The notes beneath the pieces were generated by a model, which was not told the DNA's origin, did no database searches, and saw only the letters and a program-made list of their open reading frames with translations. Shown piece by piece: positions 36,918 to 45,800 of a stretch of DNA of 64,000 bases (its first letter is position 1; the number at the start of each line of letters is the position of its first letter). This stretch comes from Verrucomicrobiota bacterium. Lineage in GTDB: Bacteria > Verrucomicrobiota > Verrucomicrobiia > CAIQCK01. Location: the NCBI GenBank assembly GCA_016222825.1, contig JACRQF010000009.1, forward strand, positions 372,001-436,000, read 5' to 3'. A program made the translations under genes and the position numbers.

Positions 36918-38560
36918 AAACGATCCTCGTCGTCACCTTCGCGACGGCCGCCACGCTGGCCGCAGCGTCGCCGCAGCCGCCACTCGACTTCGGCGCGACC
37001 AACACCTACGACGCCGTCACGATGCCCGACGGCGCGCTCGAATCGTTCCACCGCCGCGCGCTGGGCGGACACGTCCGGATTCTGCGCCTCCGCTCCACCG
37101 ACAACGGCCGCACGTGGAGCGGGCCGGACACGTTGCTCAACCTCTCCGTCGAGCCGTGGGGCGGCCCGATGCCGTTGCTTGACCACGACGGCGAGTTACA
37201 CTTCGTCATTTCCAAGGTCCGCGGCGGGGGCCGCAAGCCGAACGTGGACCGGTTCATTGACCTCTACCATCTGCGTTCCACCGACGGCCGCACGCGATGG
37301 ACCGAGCCGCAACGCATCTACGAAGGCTACTGCGGCTCGCTTCAGGGCGTCTTCCAACTCAAGAACGGCCGCATCATCGCGCCGTTCGCCGACTGGCTGC
37401 CCGGCGTTCGCACCGCGCCGCCGACCGGGCCGAGCGTGACGACGTGCATCTACTCCGACGACGGCGGCAAAACCTGGCGCCGCTCGCCTGCGAAGCTCAC
37501 CGCGCCCTGCCACGACGGCTACAACGGTTCCAACTACGGCGCATGCGAGCCGACGGTTTTGGAGTTGAAGGACGGCCGCGTCTGGATGCTCATCCGCACG
37601 CAGGACGGCTTCCTCTACGAATCGTTCTCCAATGACGGCGTGAACTGGTCCGAGGCGAAACGGTCGCGCTTCCATTCTTCCAACTCGCCCGCGTTCCCCG
37701 TGCGCTTGCCCGACGGCCGCATCGTCGTCTTCTGGAACAACTGCGAGATGCCGCCGCGCGTCGGCAAGGACGGCGTCTATGGCGGACGTGACGCGCTCCA
37801 CGCCGCCATCTCCGCTGACGAGGGAAAGACGTGGCGCGGTTTCCGCGAAGTCTATCGCGATCCGACGCGCAACGCATCACCGCCGAAAGACGGCGACCGC
37901 GGCACAGCCTACCCGCACGCCACCGTGACGAAAGACGGCAAGATTCTCCTCGTCTCCGGCCAAGGTGCGAACCGCCGCCACCGCCTCCTCATTGATCCCG
38001 ACTGGCTGCTGGAGACGACGCAGACAGAGCGGTTCGACAATCTCGACGCGTGGCATGTCTTCAAAGGCTTCGGCCCCGCGCAGCGCTTCTGGCGCGACCG
38101 GGTGCAAGGCCCGCAACTCATCGCTCATCCCGACAAACCCGGTGCCAAGGCCCTCCACATCCGTCGTCCCGACGACCGCGATGCCGACGGCGCGGTATGG
38201 AACTTCCCCGCTGGCCAGAGCGGCAAGCTCACGCTGCGGCTGCGCGTCGAGCAAGGGTTCGGCGGCGGCCAAATCAGTCTCACCGACCGTTTTTTTGACC
38301 CGTGCGACGACGCGGGCGAGAAACAAGCCGCGTTCGCGTTTCCCATCGGCAAGAACCTCCGACGCGGTCAGTGGCACGCGCTGGAGTTTGCGTGGAACAA
38401 AACCGAATGCGCCCTCACGCTCGACGGCAAGCCCGCCGACATGCTCGCCGCTCGTGTGCCCGTTCCGAACGGTCTGAGTTACCTGCGCCTCCGCTCCACC
38501 GCTCCTGTCAAGGATCCGGCCGGTTTCCTAATCGAATCAGTGACGGTTGAGGTTCGATAA
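36914..38560 (+). CDS. Exported sialidase/BNR-repeat protein with a C-terminal beta-sandwich
   Basis: A 548-residue protein with a signal peptide (residues 1-19, LAAAS). Residues about 30-370 form a six-bladed propeller with Asp-box turns: STDNGRTW (61-68), SDDGGKTW and SADEGKTW. The C-terminal 170 residues (from about TERFDNLDAWHVF) look like a laminin-G/concanavalin-type sandwich. The family includes exo-alpha-sialidases and many uncharacterised glycan-active enzymes; the Arg triad of sialidases was not clearly identified, so I would not claim sialidase activity. It converges on the O-methyltransferase gene with a 9-bp gap. Confidence 0.82.
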   Translation: MKTILVVTFATAATLAAASPQPPLDFGATNTYDAVTMPDGALESFHRRALGGHVRILRLRSTDNGRTWSGPDTLLNLSVEPWGGPMPLLDHDGELHFVISKVRGGGRKPNVDRFIDLYHLRSTDGRTRWTEPQRIYEGYCGSLQGVFQLKNGRIIAPFADWLPGVRTAPPTGPSVTTCIYSDDGGKTWRRSPAKLTAPCHDGYNGSNYGACEPTVLELKDGRVWMLIRTQDGFLYESFSNDGVNWSEAKRSRFHSSNSPAFPVRLPDGRIVVFWNNCEMPPRVGKDGVYGGRDALHAAISADEGKTWRGFREVYRDPTRNASPPKDGDRGTAYPHATVTKDGKILLVSGQGANRRHRLLIDPDWLLETTQTERFDNLDAWHVFKGFGPAQRFWRDRVQGPQLIAHPDKPGAKALHIRRPDDRDADGAVWNFPAGQSGKLTLRLRVEQGFGGGQISLTDRFFDPCDDAGEKQAAFAFPIGKNLRRGQWHALEFAWNKTECALTLDGKPADMLAARVPVPNGLSYLRLRSTAPVKDPAGFLIESVTVEVR

Positions 38561-38569
38561 GCAAGACCA

Positions 38570-39271
38570 TCACCGCTTCTTCAGCGACACGGCGATGCCG
38601 GAGGTCTCCATGTTGATGAAGAGCGTCTCCAACGCCGGGTTGCTCGTAATCGCTTTCACGTAGCGCGGATCGGCCATGCGCTGCGTCATGTTGTGCGCGA
38701 CGACTAGGCCGCCGGGGCGGACCAGCGGCAGCAGCTTGTTGAGGTAGTCGAGATAACCTTCCTTGTCGGCGTCGAGGAAGAGCAGGTCTATCGGCTCCTT
38801 GATCTTCGTCACCGTCTCGTGCGCATCGCCGAGCACCATCGTCACCATCGAATCCACGCCGGCGCGCTTGAAGTTCTCGCGGGCCTTGGCGGAGCGGTCG
38901 GGGTCAATGTCGAATGTCGTGAGCTTGCCGCCGGTGCTCCGTAGTGCGAGGCAGAACCAGGTGCCGGAGTAACCGACCGAAGTGCCGATTTCAACGACGT
39001 GCTTGGCGCCGATGGACTCGGTGAGCACGCGCAGGATGCGGCCGTCCTGTTCCGGCACGGTCATGTTGCCACGGCGCTGGGTGGCGTTGACGTCTGCGAG
39101 CACGGCGAGGATCTTCTTTTCGGTGTCGTCCTTTGGGAGAGTGGACGCGGTGAAGGCAATGCCGCCTTGCGACGGCGGCGGACCCTTGGGGCGAGGTTGT
39201 TGCGCGGTGGCAGTCCACGCCAACAGGGTGAGGGCCAGTAGAATGATGAGGGATTTGTGGTGTGTGTTCAT
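38570..39271 (-). CDS. Exported class I O-methyltransferase-like protein
   Basis: A 233-residue protein. Residues 1-24 are a signal peptide (SLIILLALTLLAWTATAQ). The rest is a complete Methyltransf_3-type fold: VVEIGTSVGYSG (motif I), TTFDIDPDRS, VTMVLGDAHE, and LLFLDADKEGYLDYLNKLLPLVRPGGLVVAHN, where the last segment carries the metal-binding DADK. SAM-dependent enzymes are normally cytoplasmic, so an exported copy is odd; relatives with such leaders do occur in Verrucomicrobiota and Planctomycetes. It is the last gene of a five-gene minus-strand operon (gap 4 bp to the cupin). Confidence 0.85.
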   Translation of the reverse strand: MNTHHKSLIILLALTLLAWTATAQQPRPKGPPPSQGGIAFTASTLPKDDTEKKILAVLADVNATQRRGNMTVPEQDGRILRVLTESIGAKHVVEIGTSVGYSGTWFCLALRSTGGKLTTFDIDPDRSAKARENFKRAGVDSMVTMVLGDAHETVTKIKEPIDLLFLDADKEGYLDYLNKLLPLVRPGGLVVAHNMTQRMADPRYVKAITSNPALETLFINMETSGIAVSLKKR

Positions 39272-39275
39272 GGTT

Positions 39276-39677
39276 TTACTTTCTCTGCGAATTCCACGGG
39301 GCGTCGGCGCTGACGTCCACGAGTTCGTAACCGCCGTCGCCGACGCACGGCGAAAGGACGACCAATAACTTGGCTGTCTGCTTGCCAGTGTTGAATGACG
39401 CGTGGACAAGGTCCGGGCCGATGAAGACGGAGTCGCCCGGTTTGAGCGTGCGTTTCTCGGCCGCCAGCCACTGTTCGATCTCGCCGGCCATGACGTGGAT
39501 GACTTCCTCCTGGCGGGGATGCTTGTGGAAGTTGTGGCCGAAGCCCGGCTCCAGCGTGACCTCGATCTCACAAATTTGCTTCGCCGCGTTGGCCGAGGGA
39601 CGGCTGATCCAGCCCATCTGGCCCCAGTCGAGTTGATCGCGCGCGATTTCTTTTCCGATGACGAATTTGCCGTTCAT
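39276..39677 (-). CDS. Cupin-domain protein
   Basis: A 133-residue single-domain cupin. Motif 1 is GHNFHKHPRQEEVIHVMAGE (His-x-His and Glu as metal ligands) and motif 2 is PGDSVFIGPDLVHASFNTG. There is no signal peptide. Such proteins can be dioxygenases, isomerases or sensors, and the sequence does not say which. It lies 3 bp after the TIM-barrel gene and 4 bp before the O-methyltransferase, so it is part of the same operon. Confidence 0.9.
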   Translation of the reverse strand: MNGKFVIGKEIARDQLDWGQMGWISRPSANAAKQICEIEVTLEPGFGHNFHKHPRQEEVIHVMAGEIEQWLAAEKRTLKPGDSVFIGPDLVHASFNTGKQTAKLLVVLSPCVGDGGYELVDVSADAPWNSQRK

Positions 39678-39680
39678 GGT

Positions 39681-40520
39681 TCAGCTCCTTTTCAGTGCAA
39701 GGCTCTTGAAGTTCCGGGTCTGGCCTTCGATGGCGGGCTCGACGGCGAGCCGCTCAATGCTGCTCGCGCCGAAAAAGCCGGCGATGCCGGTCGTGTGCTC
39801 GAAGATATACTGCGCGTCCGCCGGCTCCGCAATCGGCCCGCCGTGGCAGAGCACGAGAATGTCCGGGTTCACCGCCACAGCCGCGTCGCGCATCGCCTGG
39901 ACGCGCTTGGCCGAGTCGGCCAGCGTCAATGCCGTCGTCGCGCCGATGGCGCCCTTGGTCGTGAGGCCCATGTGCGGCACGAGCACGTCCGCGCCGGCCT
40001 TCGCCATCGCCCGCGCTTCATCGGGATTAAAAACGTAGGGGCAGGTCAGCATGTCGAGTTCGCGCGCCTGGCGGATCATCTCGACTTCAAGGCCGTAACC
40101 CATGCCGGTTTCTTCTAGGTTCGCGCGGAAGACACCGTCGAAGAGGCCGACGGTCGGGAAATTCTGCACGCCATCAAAGCCCATCGCCTTGAGTTCCTTC
40201 AGCAGCACCGGCATGAGGCGGAACGGGTCGGTGCCGCAGACGCCGGCGAGCACGGGCGTGTTCTTGACGATTGGCAACACTTCGCTGCCCATCTCCTTGA
40301 CGATGGCGTTGGCGTCGCCGTAGGAGAGCAGGCCCGCGAGGCTGCCGCGCCCGGCCATGCGGTAGCGGCCGGAATTGTAGATGATGATGAGGTCCACGCC
40401 GCCGCGCTCAGTGAACTTCGCCGAGATGCCGGTGCCCGCGCCCGCGCCGATAATCGGTCGGCCCGCCGTTACCTGCGCCCGCAGCCGGCGCAACGATTCT
40501 TCACGAGGGATAAAAGGCAT
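39681..40520 (-). CDS. Phosphoenolpyruvate-hydrolase-like TIM-barrel protein (Tm-1 C-terminal-domain homologue)
   Basis: A 279-residue protein of the PEP_hydrolase/TIM_br_sig_trns family (PF09370). The family-specific segments are [84 protein letters not shown] and [15 protein letters not shown]. In plants the same domain is the C-terminal half of the tomato Tm-1 virus-resistance protein, whose N-terminal half is the UPF0261 domain encoded by the adjacent gene here. Biochemical function in bacteria is not settled. Gap to UPF0261 gene: 13 bp. Confidence 0.92.
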   Translation of the reverse strand: MPFIPREESLRRLRAQVTAGRPIIGAGAGTGISAKFTERGGVDLIIIYNSGRYRMAGRGSLAGLLSYGDANAIVKEMGSEVLPIVKNTPVLAGVCGTDPFRLMPVLLKELKAMGFDGVQNFPTVGLFDGVFRANLEETGMGYGLEVEMIRQARELDMLTCPYVFNPDEARAMAKAGADVLVPHMGLTTKGAIGATTALTLADSAKRVQAMRDAAVAVNPDILVLCHGGPIAEPADAQYIFEHTTGIAGFFGASSIERLAVEPAIEGQTRNFKSLALKRS

Positions 40521-40533
40521 GTTGTTCTTCTCC

Positions 40534-41742
40534 TTAACGTTTCATCATCGCCAACAACTTCGCCGCCATCGCCGCAGCGAAGGCGGGGTCGTTGATATGC
40601 AAATCCAATTCAACCAACTCCACCGGCGGTTTCACGTTGTGCCGTAGCGCGCCGAACAACGCCGCGTCGGCCGCAGGCAGATGGAACGGCTGGCCTTCGC
40701 GGTCAATCGCGCTGACGCCCCGCAACGGGATGAACATCGCCGTCGGACCTTTGGCGGTGTTGAGCTTGGCGGCGATGATTTCGCCCAGCTTCGCGCATTC
40801 CTCCAGCGTCGTGCGCATGAGCGTGACGTTCGGGCTGTGCTTGTAGAGCGTGCGTTGCTTGAACTGCGCCGGCACGGCCTCCATCGCCCAGAAGTTCACC
40901 ATGTCCAGCGCGCCGCAGGAGACGACCTGCGGAATGCCCGCCCGCGCCGCTGCCTCCAAGCGATGCGGCCCTGCGCTCAACACGCCGCCGACCAGTTCGT
41001 CGCACCATTCGGTCGTCGTCACGTCGGCGACGCCGGCGATGAAGCCCGCCTCGATCAAACTCTCCATCGAGCGCCCGCCGCTGCCGGTCGCGTGAAACAC
41101 GAGCACTTCGTAGCCGGCGCGCTCCAGTTGCTCGCGCACAGCGTTCACGCAGGGCGTCGTCACACCAAACATCGTCGCGGCGATGAGCGGCTTGTCTTCG
41201 GCGGACGGAACCGCCTGTTCAACCATGCCGCAGACCGCGCCGGCGGCGTTGGCGAGAATGCGGCGAGAAAGGCGGTTGAGGCCCGCGATGTCCACGACGG
41301 AATACATGATCGTGACATCCTTGATGCCGATGAACGGCTGCACATCACCGGAGGCGAGCGTAGAGAGCAGCACCTTCGGCACGCCAACGGGTAGCACGCG
41401 CATCGCCACCGCGCCGATGCCGGTGCCGCCGGAGCCGCCCATCGCCATCACGCCGTCGAACTTCCTCTCGGCGTAGAGCCGCGCCGCGAGGTTTGCCGCG
41501 CCGCGCGCCATCACGTCTAGGGCTGCGCCGCGGTCGTTCTTGGCGCGGAGCGCGGCGAGATTTCCACCACCGGCTTCCGCGACCTGTGCCGCGCTGATGT
41601 CGGGAGTGAGCGATGGCTCTCCAGCTATGCCGGCATTCATCATCAACACGCGATGGCCGCGAGCGACGATCAAGTCGCGGACGTAAGCGTATTCCGCGCC
41701 CTTGGTGTCGAGCGTGCCGATGAGGAGGATCGTCCTGGCCAT
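40534..41742 (-). CDS. UPF0261 (Tm-1-like ATP-binding) protein
   Basis: A 402-residue protein of the Tm-1-like/UPF0261 family. Start [18 protein letters not shown] at the ATG 41742. Key segments: [74 protein letters not shown], and [17 protein letters not shown]. The first glycine-rich loop and GSGGT probably bind ATP, as in the Tm-1 structure. It is exactly what the N-terminal half of Tm-1 is in plants. The gene lies 17 bp downstream of the DUF1080 gene and 13 bp upstream of the TIM-barrel gene. Confidence 0.92.
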   Translation of the reverse strand: MARTILLIGTLDTKGAEYAYVRDLIVARGHRVLMMNAGIAGEPSLTPDISAAQVAEAGGGNLAALRAKNDRGAALDVMARGAANLAARLYAERKFDGVMAMGGSGGTGIGAVAMRVLPVGVPKVLLSTLASGDVQPFIGIKDVTIMYSVVDIAGLNRLSRRILANAAGAVCGMVEQAVPSAEDKPLIAATMFGVTTPCVNAVREQLERAGYEVLVFHATGSGGRSMESLIEAGFIAGVADVTTTEWCDELVGGVLSAGPHRLEAAARAGIPQVVSCGALDMVNFWAMEAVPAQFKQRTLYKHSPNVTLMRTTLEECAKLGEIIAAKLNTAKGPTAMFIPLRGVSAIDREGQPFHLPAADAALFGALRHNVKPPVELVELDLHINDPAFAAAMAAKLLAMMKR

Positions 41743-41759
41743 AAGGTTGGCGGCGGCGC

Positions 41760-42560
41760 TCAGAACGGCCGGACCCAGATATTGCGGAAGCGCACGGGGC
41801 AGTGATGACCGGCGAAGCGCAGCGGGCCTTTGCTGATCTTCTGCTTGTATTGGGCGACGATGCGATGGCCGGTCTCGCCGTGGATTTCCTCGTTCACATG
41901 CGCGAGCACGCCGTTGTGGAAGATCGTCACGCGGGCGGGAAGGACGAACTTGTCGCCGTCGAACACTGGCGCGGTGAAGGCGATGTCGAAGCTCTGCCAC
42001 TCGCCGGGCTTGCGGCAGGCGTTCACCATCGGCGGCTTCTGGCCGTAGATGGCGGCGGCCTGGCCGTCGGGGTAGAGCTTCTCATTGTAGGAATCGAAGA
42101 TTTGGATTTCGTAGAGGCCCATCAGCATGACGCCGTTGTTGCCGCGATTGCCCCATGTGGTCTCGAAGTTGGCCGGGCACATCCACTCGACGTGGACCTG
42201 GCAATTGCCGAACTCCTGTTTCGAGATGAGGCTGCCGCTGACCGCCTCGATGCAGCCGTCCACGACTTTCCAGGTGTTGGTCTGCCATTGCGAAAGGTCC
42301 TTGCCGTCGAAGAGCACGATGGCGTCGGATGGCACCGGCGCGGGCGCGGGCGCGGGGCCGGGGTTGACCCGCTTCGGCGCGGGGCGGTCGCAGTCGTGGA
42401 CGAGCCAGCCATACCACGGCAGCTTGGGCGTGTCCTTGTAGCCGCAGACGCCGGAGCCGTCCTTGGCGTGGGCCAGTTCGGCGGCGGGTGTGTTGGAGGA
42501 AACCGCGAGAAAGAAGAATCCGAGGACGGATACCAGCATGATCGAGGAGAGCTTTTTCAT
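41760..42560 (-). CDS. Exported DUF1080 (3-keto-disaccharide hydrolase family) protein
   Basis: A 266-residue protein with a signal peptide (residues 1-27, ending PAA). A Pro-rich linker (VNPGPAPAPAPVP) precedes a concanavalin-like DUF1080 domain (about 78-266): IVLFDGKDLSQWQTN, GNNGVMLMGLYEIQIFDSYN, and AGHHCPVRFRNIWVRPF. Members include 3-keto-glucoside hydrolases that cleave oxidised disaccharides, but most are uncharacterised. It is the first gene of the Tm-1-type operon. The N-terminal 50 residues after the signal have a separate motif (KDTPKLPWYGWLVHDCDRPAP). Confidence 0.88.
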   Translation of the reverse strand: MKKLSSIMLVSVLGFFFLAVSSNTPAAELAHAKDGSGVCGYKDTPKLPWYGWLVHDCDRPAPKRVNPGPAPAPAPVPSDAIVLFDGKDLSQWQTNTWKVVDGCIEAVSGSLISKQEFGNCQVHVEWMCPANFETTWGNRGNNGVMLMGLYEIQIFDSYNEKLYPDGQAAAIYGQKPPMVNACRKPGEWQSFDIAFTAPVFDGDKFVLPARVTIFHNGVLAHVNEEIHGETGHRIVAQYKQKISKGPLRFAGHHCPVRFRNIWVRPF

Positions 42561-42860
42561 AAGTGGGCGCGATACTACGGCGTCGGGCGCGGGCCGGCAA
42601 GAGCCGTGTCACAGACAAAACACACGATCTGAGGCGCCCAATGGCAGCCCCGATTCCCGGCGGAAAGTCGCTTACGGACCACAACTTCTTCACCCCTTAA
42701 CTCACCGGCGTGCCGGCACACTGGTGAACTGAGGAGTGGCGAATGCAGCCGTTTCCCTTGCTGCGCTCTTGCCTTCCAGAGATCAGATGAATACGCCGCT
42801 GTAGAAGGAACGAGGTTTTGACTTGCCCAGCCGGGTGGGCAGCGTAGTCTGCGGCCGTTT
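42561..42860. other. 300-bp intergenic region between divergent genes
   Basis: No coding signal was seen. It must hold the promoters of the DUF1080 operon (minus) and the 1,406-residue gene (plus). On the plus side TTGACT (42818-42823) is followed by an 18-bp palindrome, TGCCCA-GCCGGG-TGGGCA (42824-42841), and TAGTCT (42845-42850), only ten bases before the ATG. The palindrome sits where an operator would block transcription. The spacing of the boxes from TTGACT is too long (21) for a standard promoter, though TTGCCC-16-TAGTCT is possible. Confidence 0.4.
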
Positions 42861-45800
42861 ATGAAGAAAGCGATTCTTTCAGTGGCCGCAGCGTTTCTTG
42901 GATCGGTTGCGTTAGGCGTTGAGACAGAAGTGCCGCTAAAGAATCCGGCGTTCACCGATGGCGCGAGCGCCAACGGAGTGCCGCTCGGCTGGTCGCTCTA
43001 CGGCGGTCGCGGGAAGGATCAGCGCGTCTCCGTCGTTGAGGATGACCTCGGCGGCAAGGCGGCATTGATCGAGGACGGCGACCGGGAAGCCGAGGTCGGG
43101 ATAACGCAGGTCGTGCCGGTGAAACCGAACGTCGGCTACGAGGTGCGGGTGCGCGTTCGCGCCGTCAAGAACGCACCGAGGGAGTATGCGGTGGTCCAGC
43201 TTCGATTCCTGCCGTCACAGAAGATTGAGCAGACACATCTCATCACACAGAACACCGACGACTACAACGAGATCGCCCTGCGCGGCATGGCGCCGCCGGA
43301 CACGACGGCCGCGCAGATTTACCTCTACTCGCATCGCCATTCGATTCCGAAGGTGCTCATCGGCAGTGTGCGACTCATCGGGGGAGTGACGCCACCACCG
43401 CCATTGCCGCCGCCTGTGCCGCCGCAATGCACGAAGCTCAAAGAGTTGCATCTAACGACGCATCTCGTTCGTGAAGGCAAGCCGGCCATCAGCATCGTCG
43501 CGCCAACGAGCGGCATCTACAAAGCACAAGCGGTGCGGTTGCAGATGGCCATCGAGAAGCAGAGCGGCTGCAAGGTGCCAGTCATCAGCGATGACTCACC
43601 GGAGGCCGCTGTGCCGATCAAAGGCAATCTGATCCTTCTCGGCAACCGTTCGACCAACGCGGCGATCAGCGAGCTTTACAACCGCTACTTCCTGCTGACT
43701 GATTTGCGTTATCCCGGCGCGGGCGGCTACGAACTGCGGACTGTCCACAATCCGTTCGGCGGCGGCCACAATGTCATCGTGGTCGGCGGCAGTGATGCGA
43801 AGGGTGTGGATGTGGCGACCGACGCGCTCATCGCGAAACTTAAAGCGGGCGATTCCCGCTCGGTTGGCTGGATGATGGAAATCAAGCTCGGTGACGGCAT
43901 CGTCGTGCCGCGCGGCGTTCGCGAACTGGAGACGTGGGAGGCGTCGAAGGGTTACGGTTCTGTCGGTTACTTCGGCTGGAACAGTATCAGCAAGCGCATG
44001 GCGGCCTATTACATGACCGGCGACGCGTTCCACGCGCGCGAGGCGTTGCGGCTCGCGTTCCCCGACAAACAGGCGTTCAAGGAGATCACCGAGATTGACG
44101 GTGAGATGATCGAGAACAAGGACGACCCGCTCGCCGGCCCCTATCACTACAACGCACACATGATGATCCTGTTCTGGGACCTCATCGAAGAAAGTTCCGT
44201 CTTCAGCGACGAGGAGCGGCTGAAGGTAACGAACGCGTTCGCACGGCAACTCAACCATCGCAAGAACGAGGGCGTCTATCTGCTGACGCGGTCGCCGTCG
44301 GCGGTTGGCTCGCGGCACGGCCAATGGTCGGCCATTGCGCTCTACTGCCTCGGCCGCTACTTCCAGCGCGATTACGCAGACCCGGTTTGGGCGCAGTGCG
44401 TGCGCGGCGCGCAGTTCCATTTCGCGCCGCTGCATGAGCACGCGTGGATCGCGGGCGAGAACGACAACCTTTTCTGGTATTGCACCGGCATCGCGCCGGT
44501 TTTCACCTACATGGTGCTCAGCGGTGACCGCGAGTCGATGCGCAACGGCGTCGCAGCGAAGTTGCTGCGCGGCCAGGAACTGCTGGTCTCCGGTCGCGTG
44601 CCTGATTGGGCGCTGAACTCCGCCGCGCTCGATTACCTTCACAAGGTCGCCTATCTAACGCAGGACGGCCGCTGGCTGGCGTATCGTGAGCGCACCGGCA
44701 TCAACACGAGCGTTTTCCGCCTCGGCCAGTCGTTCTGGCCCAACGAGACAGTGAAGCCCGCACAGCCGACCGATCTTGTCGGCAAATGGACAATCAACCA
44801 CCTGCCAAAACCGCACTGGCTCGCGCGCAACAACGGCTTCCCCCTGGAGGAATCGTTCCAGAACGCCAGCTTCCGCAGCGCGACGGATGCGAGCGGCGAT
44901 TTCATCCTGATTGACGGCTTCAACGGCGCGTCGCGCAACCCTTACCACACGTTCGCGCTGCTCGAATTGAGGCTCGCTGGCCAGACGATCCTGCAAGGCT
45001 ACCTCAACCAGGTGCTGACCAAAGCCGACGGCATGGTGGAGCCGCAGGTGGCGATGGACGCCGCGCTACGCCACGCCGCTGTGATCGGCCAGACGGCGTT
45101 CTGTGTCGGCGAAACGCCCAAGGCGCCGTTCTGCAACTGGCGGCGCACGCTCGCGCAACGCACAGGTCGCTACGCGCTCGTCGTGGACGACCTGACGTTC
45201 CACACCGACAGCGAGAACATGGAAGTGCAAATTAAATGGGAGAACCAAGCCGGAGGTTTCCGGTTTGACGCGAAGCAGAATGCGTTGCGACGGCCGGGTG
45301 CGGCAGTGCTGCCTGCGGACGTGTTCAACCGGACGACGGGTGGCGGCATCATCACGCAAGAATGGAACAGAGCGGTCAAGAAAGGCCAGCACGGGATCTT
45401 CTTCGCGCTGCTGGGAACAAACACCAACAACCTGCGATGCTTGCGTCTCGCGGACAATGCCGCCGTGCTCATGCTGCCGCAAAAGGCTGCCGCCATCATT
45501 GGCGAGTGGGAAGGCAACAAAGGCGATCTCGTTGTGCTCGCCGAAGATTATCTGTTCGGCAAGGGCCTCACGCAGACCGGCAAGGAGCAAGGGATGTTCC
45601 TGGCGAATGTGCCGGTGGATGTGGAATGGGATTTCGCAGCGAGCCGGATGGAAGTGGTGGCGTGCGGCGCGGCGCTGCTAACCGTCGCCGTCGCGGATGC
45701 TGCTGCCGTGCGAAGCGACAGCCAGATTGTGAGGGGAAACGGCAGCGCGAGCGGCTACATGACGCTGTTGCTTCGCGAGGGGCGCACGGTCATCGAGGGC

